A DNA stretch of 64,000 nucleotides from Folioceros fuciformis (lineage: Eukaryota; Anthocerotophyta; Anthocerotopsida; Anthocerotales): positions 17,895 to 81,894 of the forward strand of contig JBNGIO010006303.1 of NCBI GenBank assembly GCA_049999805.1. Reading direction: 5' to 3'. Under the pieces are notes generated by a model. It was not told where the DNA came from. It worked only from the letters and a program-made list of their open reading frames with translations, and made no database searches. Below, in pieces: positions 1-10,884 of this stretch. Positions within the stretch are counted from its first letter, which is position 1. Every line of letters begins with the position of its first letter. Position numbers and translations under genes: made by a program.

Positions 1-1434
1 ACAATGCCGGGGGCCAGGTGGTGGTCTGGGACGGCTACCCCGAGTCCGCTGGATTCAACCTCGCCGCCTGGGAGCTCACCTTGAATGAGAACAGCATCAA
101 CTTCCCCGGCCACCAGGACACCGACACTATTGCATACGTGGTGGAAGGTGGGGTGCTGGTGATGGGTTCTTGTATTGCGGGACGTGGTGGTGGTGGCGCG
201 GGGGTGGTGACGGGGTTGGGTGCTTGGGTTGCATGCAGGCCAGGCGAAGTACGGGCTGGTGATCGCCACCGGGAAGCGGGTGGACACCCAGACCGTTAAG
301 GCTGGGGATGTTATCCTCGTGCCCAAGGAGGCCTCCTTCTGGTTCTACAACGACGGCAAGGGCCCGTTCAAGGTGTGGGGAGGAGGGGATACCTCCAAGA
401 GCCTCAAGCCCGGCCACATTCTGGTGCGAATACGCTGCCATTGCCTCCTGCATTCTCGTGCTGCTCCGTCAGGTGGGTGTTGGGTTGACCCGCGTCGCTC
501 TTCTCCCGCAGAGGATCGACCACGTCGGCGCCGGGAGCCTGCTCCATGCCTTCTCCAAGGACGTGCTCGCCGCCGGCTTCAACGTGCCGGACGAGAACGC
601 GCTGAGCACGATTGTGCGCGCGCAGCACGAGATCAGCCTGGCCAAGCTCGACGCCCCTCTCGTCCTCTCCAGCCCGCCCTCCGTGCAGAACGGTGACCAC
701 GTCGAGAAGTGGCCGGGACAGGTGGTGTTCCCTCTGCTCAGCGAGCCCCCGCACTTCAGCATCCAGGGCGGAGGTGCGCTCTACAACCTGGTGACGACGT
801 ACGGCGAGTACCCCGAGCTCAAGGCTGTGCATCTCAGCATCGAGTACGGTGTCCAGGAGCCGGTGAGTACGCCTCCCTTCCCCGTGCGTGACGTGGTCAC
901 GACGGACTGCGGCTGTGTTCTGGCTTCCCAAGCTCACACGATTTTATTGGCGATGGCTGTGGCAGGGCTCCGTGCAGGGTCCGCTGTGGGCGCCCAACAA
1001 TCACATGCTCTACTACTTCACTAAGGGAAGCGGGCGCTACCAGATTGTGTCCCCGGTTCTGAGCGAGCTCCTGGTGGATACCGAGGTGCACCCCGGCCAG
1101 GTTGTGGCTATCCCAGCGCAGTACCCATTCGTCCTCATCGCAGGCGATGAGGGTGTGGAGTTCTTCACCTTCGCTGACGTCGACACGTGAGTCCCTTCCT
1201 CCTCAGCCTTCGTGCCCTCTTGTCTAATTTGGTTGGATTGCATTTCCTCACATCTCCTCCTCTTGTCCGCATTGCAGCCCCACCGGCAGCAGCCTGTACG
1301 CCCAATTCCTGGACTTCCCCAAGGAAATTGTGGCTGCTGCGTTCAACGTCCCTGTGGAGGGGCTTTCCACCTTCGTTGGCAAGCGCGATCACAACATCAT
1401 CCTCCCGGCTTCCAAGATCAAGTCCGTCGTCTAG
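1..1434 (+). CDS. Bicupin A, 11S-globulin/RmlC-like secreted protein (5' end outside window)
   Basis: Partial gene; exons read as <1-147, 239-423, 512-862, 966-1186 and 1278-1434 (TAG). All introns are GT-AG and phase-consistent with paralogue B, and exon 2 has the same 185-bp length. Two cupin halves are visible: one from VVVWDGYPESAGF through the FPGHQDTDT strand to the KASFWFYNDGKGPF-like region, the second from the WAPNNHMLYYFTKG strand to EGVEFFTF. Known family: plant 11S-like bicupins of the At1g07750/At2g28680 type, related to seed storage globulins. The germin metal signature HxH...E is absent from both halves, so a storage or sugar/hormone-binding role is likelier than oxalate oxidase; that is inference. 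The first exon, with the start and signal peptide, lies upstream of the window. Paralogue B lies 1.8 kb downstream on the same strand, so this is a tandem family. Confidence 0.88.
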
Positions 1435-3095
1435 GTCCTTGGGTCGTTGCCAGCTTGGGTTTTTGCATCCTAGGTCGGATGCAGTGACTGGTGACGCTGT
1501 CTCACACCAGCCTGCTGAAGTGCGGAGTCGCAACTGGGATTGATCCCTCTGCCTGGCGTGCCTCTTCTACTAGCGTGTTTGTTTTGGGTCTTAAAATCCT
1601 AGGCCGGAAGCAGTCGCAGGTGATGCTCTCACCAGACTGCTGAAGTGCGGAGTCGCAACTGGGATCAGGCCTACTATAACTCTTCGGAGCGTCTTAACTA
1701 GACTACTACGTAATGTGTGTCTGTACAAACTACCATGGAAGCCTCGAGCTTTCCCTTCCATCGTTGTCTTCGTTTCAACATGGAAAATCTAAACATCCTT
1801 TCTTCTAGCTTGCTGTTCTTGTTCACCATCTCACTCCTGTTTTCCCTGAATTCGACATCTGCGCATCCTCGCACATCACTCCAACACTTTTCCATTCTAC
1901 TTGCAGCTTCAGGGACGTGAATTCCACCAACAAACAAAAGCGAAACACTCTTGGTGCAATCGCTTCGCGTTGAAGAGAACTACCAAAAAGCAAATCAAAG
2001 AGGAAGAAAGGTAAAGTGCTAGTCCCCCTCCGACGAATGCACCAAACATCATTTCAAAATCTCTGACAGGCAACTCTGAACCTGCCCTGGATCCGTCGGC
2101 TGTCTTTCTTGCAGTGCGATAAACATCTGCATCTACTGTCCACGGTTTCACCAAGGCTAACACCACCAAGCAGCGATACCCTATCTTGGAAGAAGGATAC
2201 TACATATCTATTGGACCTCGATCAGTCCTGGATCATCTCGTCGTTTCTGCCATCGCCATGTCCAGCTCTGGAGTTGTGTACTGGGAAACCCTTGACTTAG
2301 TCTGTAGTTACTGGAGAGATAGATGGTCTGTTTGGAGGCAGGAGTCTGTCACACCACTTTTTTTTGAATTGAAATAAAATAAAATAAAAGGGTCCTGGCC
2401 AGATCCCAGAATATGCGTACGTTGTGTAATCAAATATGTACCCTTAACCCTAAAATATTTTCCTCAAAAGTGCATACTTTACAATGGGTAGGTGAAACTA
2501 GCTTCTCTCTCACGTGATGTGAGAGAGTGGCAGAAGAGCACAGCGCTGCCCTGGCCTGCTCTGCTCATTAGAATGATACATAAATGTACGTTTCACATGA
2601 ATGAAATGCGCGCTCCCGGGTGTCTCAGTGCCAGGGACTGGCACAGGCGTAACAACGTTATTTATGTCCAGCCGTGCGGCCTTTTAACTTATTACCGGAG
2701 CGGGAGGTACATCGTACATCGTTCTCGACGCTTGGCGCGCCCGCATGACGGGCTGCAGTACAGCTGACGCCAGAGCATCTCCACTGGGGAAGCCGCTTGA
2801 CCCGTGCAGGGCTCAAGGTAAGGGAGGAGGCGGGGCCATGGCAGGAGCGATCCTTCCCCGCACCACCTCCTCGTGCTGCTGTTGTCTTTTTTTTTCTTTC
2901 CTTCCTCACCTGCGATTTGATTCTTTGTAAACGCTTGCCACGATTCCGTCTGCATCTGCACTTGGCCCCGACCGGCGTCTAGGAGCATCGGGGTCAGGGC
3001 TCGGCTTAGTGCGGGATGGATTACACCTGCTCTTCATTGGCGCTCTCTGAATAACCGCATCCGGAGCTCCTCGCGCACTACAGGCCAGAGCGGGG
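1435..3095. other. Intergenic region between bicupins A and B
   Basis: The start holds the 3'-UTR of bicupin A with two copies of a conserved element (1467-1539 and 1596-1664). An A-rich stretch near 2370-2390 (repeated aaaat units) may mark the end of the transcript. The remainder up to the TATA box of bicupin B shows only short open frames without recognisable products. Confidence 0.5.
1467..1664 (+). repeat. Duplicated 3'-UTR element of the bicupin genes (two copies)
   Basis: Copies at 1467-1539 and 1596-1664 both begin with atcctagg(t/c)cgga and end with gaagtgcggagtcgcaactg. A third copy lies in the 3'-UTR of bicupin B (4959-5033). Flanking UTR is not conserved, so the element has either been selectively kept or recently copied. 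Confidence 0.7.
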
Positions 3096-3103
3096 TATAA
3101 AAA
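3096..3103 (+). promoter_or_regulatory. TATA box of bicupin B
   Basis: TATAAAAA lies 106 bp upstream of the ATG at 3209, in a GC-rich context. A gacgtca (ACGT-core) motif follows immediately. Such bZIP-type cores are common in storage-protein promoters, but here that role is only suggested. Confidence 0.65.
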
Positions 3104-3208
3104 GACGTCACAGGAGGCAAGCAATTCAGGCACAAGTTTCTTTCTCATCCCGCCTTGTCCTGCTCCAGGTTCCTTCTGTGTTTTGGCTTGTCTCGGACGA
3201 CAGCGGCT

Positions 3209-4927
3209 ATGGCTAGCTTCAGATCTCTTCTGATTGTCGCCTGCCTGGCGGTGTTGGCCACCTGCGCGAGTGCCCTGGACCTCTCTCCCAGCTACGGCCG
3301 TCTCACCGTTCACAATGCTGGTGGCCAGGTCGTCGTGTGGGACGGCTATCCCGAGTCCGCGGGATTCAATCTTGCCGCCTGGGAGCTCACTTTGAATGAA
3401 AACAGCATCAATTTCCCCGGCCACCAGGACACCGACACCGTTGCCTACGTCGTGGAAGGTGCGAGTCGGCTTGACATGAAGACGACTTCTTCTTAGCGTT
3501 GGGATCTTGCATGCAATGGTTATCGCGTTCCCTCGCGCGAATAACGTAGAATCTTTCCTGCTATTGCTGCGGTTTTTTCCCTCGCTCTAGGATCGGATCA
3601 CCTGGTCTCATTGCATGTGCTTCGCGCGATCGCGTGCAGGTCAGGCAAAATACGGTCTGGTCATTGCTACCGGCAAGAGAGTGGAGACCAAGACGATCAA
3701 GGCCGGTGACGTGATTCTCGTCCCCAAGGAAGCAAGCTTCTGGTTTTACAACGATGGAACAGGCATCTTCAAGGTCTGGGGAGGCGGTGACACTACTAAG
3801 AGCCTCAAGACGGGCCATATCCTGGTAATTACGCGGCTGTGCTCCCTTTGCACCTCTAGCTTGTGCAAGCGCACATTGGGCAAGATTTATGCAAATGTTG
3901 CAGACATCTTGAAGCTTCCATGCTGACGACATTGAATTTTTCTGTCATTGTCGACGCTGCAGCGAATTGACGCCGTTGGCGCTGGTAGCCTCCTCCACGG
4001 CTTCACCACAGACGTTTTGGCAGCTGGCTTCAATGTTGACGAGGCCACTATCAGCAAGGTTGTCAAAGCGCAGCACGAGATCAGCCTCGCCAAGTTGGAT
4101 GCACCTCTGCACCTTTCTGGCCCGTCTCCCGTCCTTGGCGGAGACCACGTCGAGACCTGGCCTGGACAGGTTGTGTTCCCTCTCTTGAGCGAGGCCCCTC
4201 ATTTCTCCATCAACGGTGGCGGTGCGCTGTACAACTTGGTGACTTCCTACGGCGAGTATCCCGAATTGAAGGCTGTCAGCCTCAGCGTCGAGTACGGAGT
4301 GCAGGAACCTGTAAGTCTATCGTCCTCGCAACTTGCTCCATTTTCCTCCTTCACACTTACTGTCATCGACTTCCCTCCCACTGGAAGAGTAGCCTAACTC
4401 GCACGGGTGCTCGTGTCCTTCGTCGATAGGGATCCTTCCTTGGGCCTCTCTGGGCGCCCAACAACCACATGCTCTACTACTTCACCAAGGGAAGTGCCCG
4501 GTACCAAATCGTCTCCCCGGTGAACTCTGAGCTCTTGGTAGACACCCAGGTGTTCCCAGGACAGGTGGTTGCCATTCCCGCACAGTACCCCTTCGTCGTC
4601 GTGGCAGGATCCGAGGGAGTCGAATACTTCACATTTGCCGACAACGATACGTAAGCGCCGTTTAACTTGGGTCTTGTCCTTTTCTGTCGTCAGTCAGAAG
4701 CTCCGGTAGTTTCGGACCTGTCTTATAACTTTAATACACATAACCCGGATGTCAATGTTGTGCGCAGGCCCACCGGCAGCAGCTTGTACGCAGAATTCTT
4801 GGACTTCCCCAAGGAGCTTGTGGCAGCTGCCTTCAACGTCCCTGTGGACCAGGTGTCCACCTTCGTCGGCAAGCGTGACCACAACATCATCTTCCCTGCC
4901 TCCAACAAGATTCAGTCCGTAGTCTAG
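3209..4927 (+). CDS. Bicupin B, secreted 11S-globulin/RmlC-like protein (complete, 387 aa)
   Basis: Exons 3209-3458, 3640-3824, 3963-4310, 4430-4650, 4768-4927; the sum is 388 codons with TAG. The first ATG of the frame is at 3209 and starts a clear signal peptide (MASFRSLLIVACLAVLATCA, then SA), so the protein enters the secretory pathway and probably goes to the vacuole or apoplast. Mature protein: N-terminal cupin (about residues 22-150), a linker with the DVLAAGFNV helix, then a C-terminal cupin from about residue 265 (WAPNNHMLYYFTKGSARY). The helix-containing tail (FPKELVAAAFNV) is the 11S-type extension. Histidines of the HxH metal site are missing. Paralogue A shares the intron positions. 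No pro-peptide cleavage site of the legumin Asn-Gly kind is obvious between the halves. Confidence 0.92.
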
Positions 4928-4958
4928 CTTGCTTGTTGCAAGTGAGGAGAGGTTGGAC

Positions 4959-5033
4959 ATCCTAGGTCGGATGCAGCGAGTAGCAGTTCTCACCTGCTGC
5001 TACAATCTGCTGAAGTGCGGAGCCGCAACTGGT
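4959..5033 (+). repeat. Bicupin 3'-UTR element, copy in gene B
   Basis: Begins 31 bp after the stop of bicupin B. It carries atcctaggtcggatgcag and ctgctgaagtgcggag as in gene A, with an insertion in the middle. Confidence 0.7.
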
Positions 5034-5484
5034 GGTGCCTACCTCGTGAATGCTGGATGCATGTCTTCGTAGAAAGAAAAATACAAGCACCTAAACGCTC
5101 CTGGGCCCGGCTAAAATAAACCCAGGAGCGCTGGTCCTGTAGCCCTGTTTGGTCTTTCTGTAAAAAGTGAAACTTCGTCGGAGAATGCTTAAATATCAGT
5201 TTGCAGCAGCGTTTTTTCTCTGTCCATCCATACATATATCAACTACGTTTGTCTGCGTTTACGGATGATTCACATTGGGCCCGGTGTCGGTGCCTCAGTG
5301 CCGCCGCCACAAGCGCTGATGACTAGCTTCTCCCCGGAACCGGACAGGGCGTCCTGACTCATGTGTCGTTTCGTTTCTTGTGAGACCGCAATTTTTTTTC
5401 AACTTGTTTTCCATAATTTGTGCACATGCACAGTAGAGGATACCCTATGAGGCCATGCAAGTGTGCCATGAGACGCACAGTTCA
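5034..5484. other. Intergenic, no gene seen
   Basis: Tail of the bicupin B 3' region. No open frame with recognisable content. Confidence 0.4.
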
Positions 5485-6147
5485 GATGCTCGTCTTTGTC
5501 GCTTCTCTTCAAGCTGCGCTGAAGTGGCAAAACATCACAGTGCCTGGTGAACATGGTATGTACTGCATAGGCTACATGTGGCGAACTCAAAGATGCACGC
5601 CAGGCTTTGGAGAAAAGGATGTGGTGACGTGGACGGCGCTGATTGCTGGACTATTTGTAAACAGCAAGGGCCTGGACAAGAGGCGCTGTTGTGTATGAAC
5701 CAATGGAGCAAGAAGGCCTGATAGTGGCTCACCATGTTACTGTTGCTTGCCTTCTGAGCCTGTGAAAGCGAGGCGTCCTGCAGAAGGGCAGGTATCTGCA
5801 CTCACAGACTGTGGAATGAAGACAGCTAGGTAACATACGAGTGGGCAAATGGCTGCTGGATAGATATGTAAAGTGTGGCGAATGGGATGTGCAAGCGATG
5901 TTTTTGAAAGCATGGCCAGAAAGGATGCGTTGTCCTGGAAATTCCAGATTGTAGATAATAGTGCATTCAATGCATCTGCATTCCCACATTGTTAAAGAGG
6001 ATAGTCGCTACTGGATGACATACTGGTGAGCAACAGTCTGGGGGACATGCCTGCAAAATTTGGTGAACTGAAAGACGTATGACAGACTTTTCACAGCTTG
6101 GTTACAAAGAACGTGCTAGCATGGACCTACCTACAGATGTATGTCAG
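5485..6147 (+). pseudogene. Decayed PPR (PLS-class) gene fragment
   Basis: Recognisable pentatricopeptide pieces occur in order but in shifting frames. They are a TFVASLQA-like helix near 5490, a CGELKDARQALE-like helix near 5580, KDVVTWTALIAGL near 5615-5655, DMYVKCGEWD near 5860, VFESMARKDALSW near 5900, DDILVSNSLGDM near 6015 and TKNVLAWT near 6105. Frameshifts and in-frame stops (for example tga after GELKDV) separate them, so no product of useful length can be made. The spacing between motifs fits one contiguous intronless PPR stretch. An intact PPR gene sits at 54,628-57,568 in this window; whether it is the parent is untested. Confidence 0.8.
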
Positions 6148-7142
6148 CTGATTGTTATGCGGTGGTCTTTTGGTTAAGCGTACACTCCAGGTGCAGTTTC
6201 AGGTGACACTGTTCGGAGTTGTTGTTACTTGTTCCTGGTTCTGCCTGCTTGCCACCACATTAAGGTGACCTGATGCTAACTGCAGACACCGAGTGTAGCC
6301 AACCCAGAAAATCTGCCTGCAGTTGCGTCCTGGATTGCCATGGACGTCAACCCAGCGCAAGGGATCTGCAAGTCTCATCAAATGAACAGACATTCTCTCT
6401 TCTCAAACTGAAAATTCACAGATGGGGAACATCTCACTGTTGGGGGTCTTGCTGCGGTGTGTGGAACCGCATCTCACAATTTCAGTGTTCCAGGACCTCT
6501 GAATTGAGAGACTGGCCACTGCTCAAGGTTCCGTGACTACGCAACACCATACCGAACCTCATGGACAGTCCGTTGCTGTAACCAGCCTGCCCGAACTGAG
6601 CCGTTGCACGGGCTTCCTGCTGTTGCCGCGTAGTGGCCTTCACGGTTCGCGATTCCGTTATTCCCTACCGAGGAACTCCTTTTCCAGTCAGAGCACCTGC
6701 AACACGATGTACAGTACAGTACACTCAGCCTTGCATCTCTCAAATAATATGCACGTGACACAGAAAGCGCGCCTGCCAGGCCCTGCTTCTGGTGGAACAC
6801 TCAGTCGGGCCAGAACACGTGGTACCACAGGTTCACAACGCACAGTAACTCAGCAGCTCCAATAATTGAGGCTCCAGAGTCCGCAACAGCCTATGGATTC
6901 CACAGGGCAAACTTGAAGTGTACATACTGTATTACCGGCACAGATAAAGATTCCCGCGAAAGTCTATTTCCTTCAAAACGTCTCTCTACACACACGAACG
7001 TCACTAAACGCTCCATGTCGGCCTGTCCGGAGACACGGACCGCCTTCCAGATGCTCACACTCTCATTCTCTTTGTAGAGTACATACATACTGTAGCTACA
7101 TCTTGTCGTGCCCTGACCGGAGACCATGCAGATTCGCATCCT
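6148..7142. other. Intergenic, no gene seen
   Basis: Downstream of the PPR fossil and of the 3' end of bicupin C. Open frames here lack recognisable motifs. Weak further PPR-like decay may continue to about 6250, but I cannot support it. Confidence 0.35.
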
Positions 7143-8726
7143 CTACACAACGCTGGCAATGCTTGCTTGAGCCGCGGGATTGTCGTGAGGGGGCAGAATG
7201 ATGTAGCTGTTGGGGCGCTGCCCGATCACCTGCCGCACCAGAGACTCGTCGACATTGAACGACTCCGCCACAATTTCCTTGGGAATGCCTTTGTACTGAG
7301 AAAGCTTCCCTGCCACGAAAGAGCCGGTCGGCCTGCGAAATTCACAACTCTTGCAGTCATGAGATCAAGTCCTGCAATCCAAGACGCTGGCACAATCGAA
7401 TTAAGGGGGCAAGAGGTGCAGGTTCTCACTTATCGTTGTCAGCCACGGTGAAGTATTCCACTCCCTCAGCGCCGGCCACGATGACAAAGCCGAACTGCTT
7501 GGGAATGGGGATGACTTGGCCTGCGTGCACCTCCGTGTCCAGACTGAGGCGGCTGTCGACGGGGCGCACAAGCTGCACCCGAGCGCTTCCCTTGGTGAAG
7601 TAGTACAGCATGTGCGCGTTGGGAGCCCAGGCTGGGCCGAACAAGGATCCCTGGAGCGCACAACGCACTTGCATTAGGAAAATTGCATCACTGCACACTC
7701 ATTGTGGACGGAGGAAAAGATCTGAGGGAAACCTACCGGCAATTGCTGCACGAACTCCGCCCCGAGGTGCACAGACTCGAGCGGCTTGTACGAGCCCCGG
7801 GTGGTGACCACGTTCCACAGCGACCCGCCGTTCACGATGCTAACATCCGCAGGCCTGCTAAGCAACGGGAACACGAATTCCCCATCGTAGGTGAGCGCGG
7901 AGTCCGGAGGAGACAGGGAGAGCGGACCCTTGGCGAGCCCGAGCGAGATGGAGTGCTGCGCGCGAATGAAGGTCGTGGCCGTGGCCGTGTCCACATCCCA
8001 GGCCGCGGCCAGAACGTCCTTCGTGAAGCCGTGCAGGATTCCTCCAGCCCCGGCCACATCAATCCTCTGCCAGGCCACACTCGGATAAGCCAAATGCCAT
8101 CACACTTCGCAGCACGCATCAATTCGACACCCCTACGCAACCGGACTAGGAATGGCACGCGTACCAGAATCTGGCCCTGCTTGAGCCCGCTGGTGGTGTC
8201 CCCGATCCCCGCTATTTTGAAGATGCCTTTCCCGTCGTTGTAGAACCAGAAGACAGCCTCCTTAGGGATGAGCACCGCGTCCCCTGCCTTAATGGTCGTG
8301 GTGGCCACACTCCTGCCGTTGGAGAGCACCAGGCCGAATTTTGCAGATCCTGAGGACTCACATTGGGGTTCGCCGGGGTGAGGGCTAGGGTGCATCAAAC
8401 CACGCAGCCACTGTACCAGCTCTGGCGCTAACAATACAATGCAAAGCAAAGGACAGCAGGGCTTGACCTTCGTAGACATAGGCCAGGGAATCGACGTCCT
8501 GGTGACCCGGGAACTGGATGCCGCCCTCGTTCAGCCCCACATACCAGGCAGCCAAATTGAGAAATGCCGTGTCGGGGTAGTGATCCCACACCACCACCAC
8601 CCCGCCCTCGTTGTCGATCACCGTCCGGCCGTAGCTCGGGCTCAGGTCCAGGTGGTCCAAGGCTGCCGCTGAGGCTTCCAGCAGCAGCAGGCAGGCCGCA
8701 AGCAGCACAATTTGAGCTCCCGCCAT
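7143..8726 (-). CDS. Bicupin C, secreted 11S-globulin/RmlC-like protein (complete, 394 aa)
   Basis: Inverted relative to A and B. Exons (transcript order) 8726-8468, 8349-8165, 8066-7737, 7650-7430, 7332-7143; 395 codons with TAG. Intron positions and phases match A and B. The ATG at 8726 starts a signal peptide (MAGAQIVLLAACLLLLEASA) followed by LDLSPSYGR as in B. The cupin halves are more divergent than A versus B (for example VVVVWDHYPDTAFLN, and WAPNAHMLYYFTKG in the second half). The C-terminus is longer (PPHDNPAAQASIASVV). The 3'-UTR element of A and B is not seen downstream, suggesting an older split. Same inferred storage or binding role; no metal-binding HxH. Confidence 0.92.
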
Positions 8727-8765
8727 TACCGCGTTTGGAGAAGACGGATTCGAGAACTGGGACGA

Positions 8766-9317
8766 CCCTGGATCAAGCGATGTAACCCGGGAGGGATGGA
8801 ACAGGATTATATAAGTGGAATAAGGGAAAACGGCACGCTCTTCGACGCCCACGACGTGCCGTTTCTGCAAAACTGGCGCAGCTCCACGATCCTATCCTCA
8901 CCAACCATGAGGCGCAACCGGCGATTGCAGCGCTATCCCGTCAAGCTCCTCCAATGATAAGCACCCAAAGCGATAGCCACCCTCTGCTACCGGGGCGCCT
9001 GTATCATTTTGTTGGCTGTACCTGGAAACTGCTGTTAGAGAGGCATTCGAGGACCAGGAGAAACCTGGAGCAAGCTGCCTCCGCAGGGATGGAATAGGAA
9101 TATATAACGGGGAGTGAGGGAGAACGGCGCGCTGTTCGAGGCGCACGACGTGCCGAGACGGCGAAACTGGCGCAACTCCACGACCCAGTCTCTCCTATCA
9201 CGCTCCTGCCCTGCCCTGCCCCGCCCTGCCCTCCAATGATACGCACCCAGAGCTATACCCACCTCCTTATCTTACGTCCTGGGACGTCTGTTTCATTTTG
9301 TTCGCTGTACTTGGAAG
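8766..9317 (-). repeat. Tandem duplication of the bicupin C promoter and upstream region
   Basis: Copy 1 spans about 8766-9026 and copy 2 about 9064-9317. Shared landmarks in the same order are cctgga(t/g)caagc, agggatggaa(c/t)agga, a TATA core, gagggagaacggc-like sequence, cacgacgtgccg, actggcgca(g/a)ctccacga, ctccaatgata(a/c)gcaccca and the end tcattttgtt(g/c)gctgtac. Divergence is visible but ungapped over long parts. Only the proximal copy is next to a coding region. Confidence 0.85.
8807..8813 (-). promoter_or_regulatory. TATA box of bicupin C
   Basis: On the minus strand the core reads TATATAA, 81 bp upstream of the ATG at 8726. A matching core occurs in the duplicated distal copy near 9100-9107. 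Confidence 0.65.
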
Positions 9318-10884
9318 CCTCGAACAAATGACATTTTCATTAAGAGCCTCAAGTCTTTGATGCCTGAGACAAGGAATCTCAACACAGTCCTCGCTTTCCA
9401 AGCAGCCATGGGCGACATGCAAGAAATGCGTTCATCTCAAACTATAGCGCATGTTTGCATTCTAGACTACTTTTGGTGATGGAGGACATCAGTTTTAAGC
9501 ACTTTGTTTCTACCAGAAAGAAAGCAGATCTTCTCATTATTGGGACTTCAAAGTTGGTGAAGGACCTTTGCATGTTGTGACCAACCCCGCTCAATAGACA
9601 TCATGGAACACATAAGCAAGGATTGAGCATAGCATGCTGGCTACCGACTGCTTCTTGTTTCCCAGTGCACTCCAATTGCTGGAGATCTTCTGATTGAGCA
9701 GAGCATAGCGTCACCTAAAGCAGAGTCCATCGTGTCCACGTTGAATGTGTAAAGAATGGTGATAAGCAGCGCCCTGGACTGTTACGTTATTCGTACCCCT
9801 CTGGACAATCCCGCTTCTCAAGTCCCATACGTGTTGCAAACTTTGTGACGTTGAAACGTACATATCTGGAGCCTGCTCTGCCATGCGGGCGTGGCAAACC
9901 CTGTCTGCATGCACCAGGCATGTGTAGGGGAATGTTTTGTGCACAGGGAGACCTGTTGAAGAAACTGAACATTGCCGCCATGTCTGTCGCCGCGGGTGAT
10001 GCGCATTTGAAGGTCTGTCCAGTGAAGGCTCAGTCGGTGGAGCTCCTGTTTTCTTCCGATTGGTTTCGGTTCCTACCAAATATCACATTATCCCTAACAG
10101 TGCACGTTTTCTTGTAGTGGTACCTATGCATGTATTTTCTCTGCCGTCCATCACCAAGATGCCAATGCTCGAGCGTCAGGGCCTGATAACCCCCTTAGAC
10201 GTGTCGCGTACGCAGGCAAGCTTGGCCAGAACTCCTCTACCTACAGGACGCAGCCCATATCCGGATCTGAGGTGTATACCGATGTTCCTGCTACAACTTC
10301 TCAGGGAGATTTTCGTCGCCATCTGCCCTTTCTGTTTTTCACAACAAACAAAAGCAGTCAGAAACAGAAACACGACTCCTTATACTCAACGGAACCGTCG
10401 CCTTTGGCACAGGATAGCTGTACAACTCACCTCTACAAGAGTGACCAGATGCGTAGACGGCCAGAGTCACCTTTCACGAATCGCACATTACACATGAACC
10501 TAGCTATTCACCGAGCTGAGCACTCATGCGGGCTATTTACAAGTTCATATAGCTAAGCTCTAATGAGCATATGTTTGTACACCATCTAATCAGACATGCA
10601 ATTCAGCATGGCCGAAGACGCATGTCGATAAAGTCCTTCTGTGTCCTTATTGAACGTGTAAAGAATAGGCTAGGAGGATGCGATTCAGAAGAGTTACATT
10701 ATTACACACTTTTCTTTTTTAGCGTCGGGTTTGGAGGAGGCCGTGCTTGTTCTTGGGCCCTGTAAACAATACACAACAACTCGTCGAAATTTTAGTTTGT
10801 CAGCCTATACAGCGTGTCTACAAAACCCTCAACATTATCTTCGCGAGCTGAAACCTTTGGGCAGGCGGGTGCAATTCCAAAATG
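9318..10884. other. Intergenic, no gene seen
   Basis: About 1.6 kb with only short frames (best about 145 codons) lacking known motifs. A final short exon of the MINDY gene could lie near 10,820-10,850 (see that entry). Confidence 0.35.

Noticed and set aside
3155-3208. N-terminal extension of bicupin B from 3155
   Set aside because: The codon at 3155 is TTG. The ATG at 3209 begins a textbook signal peptide.
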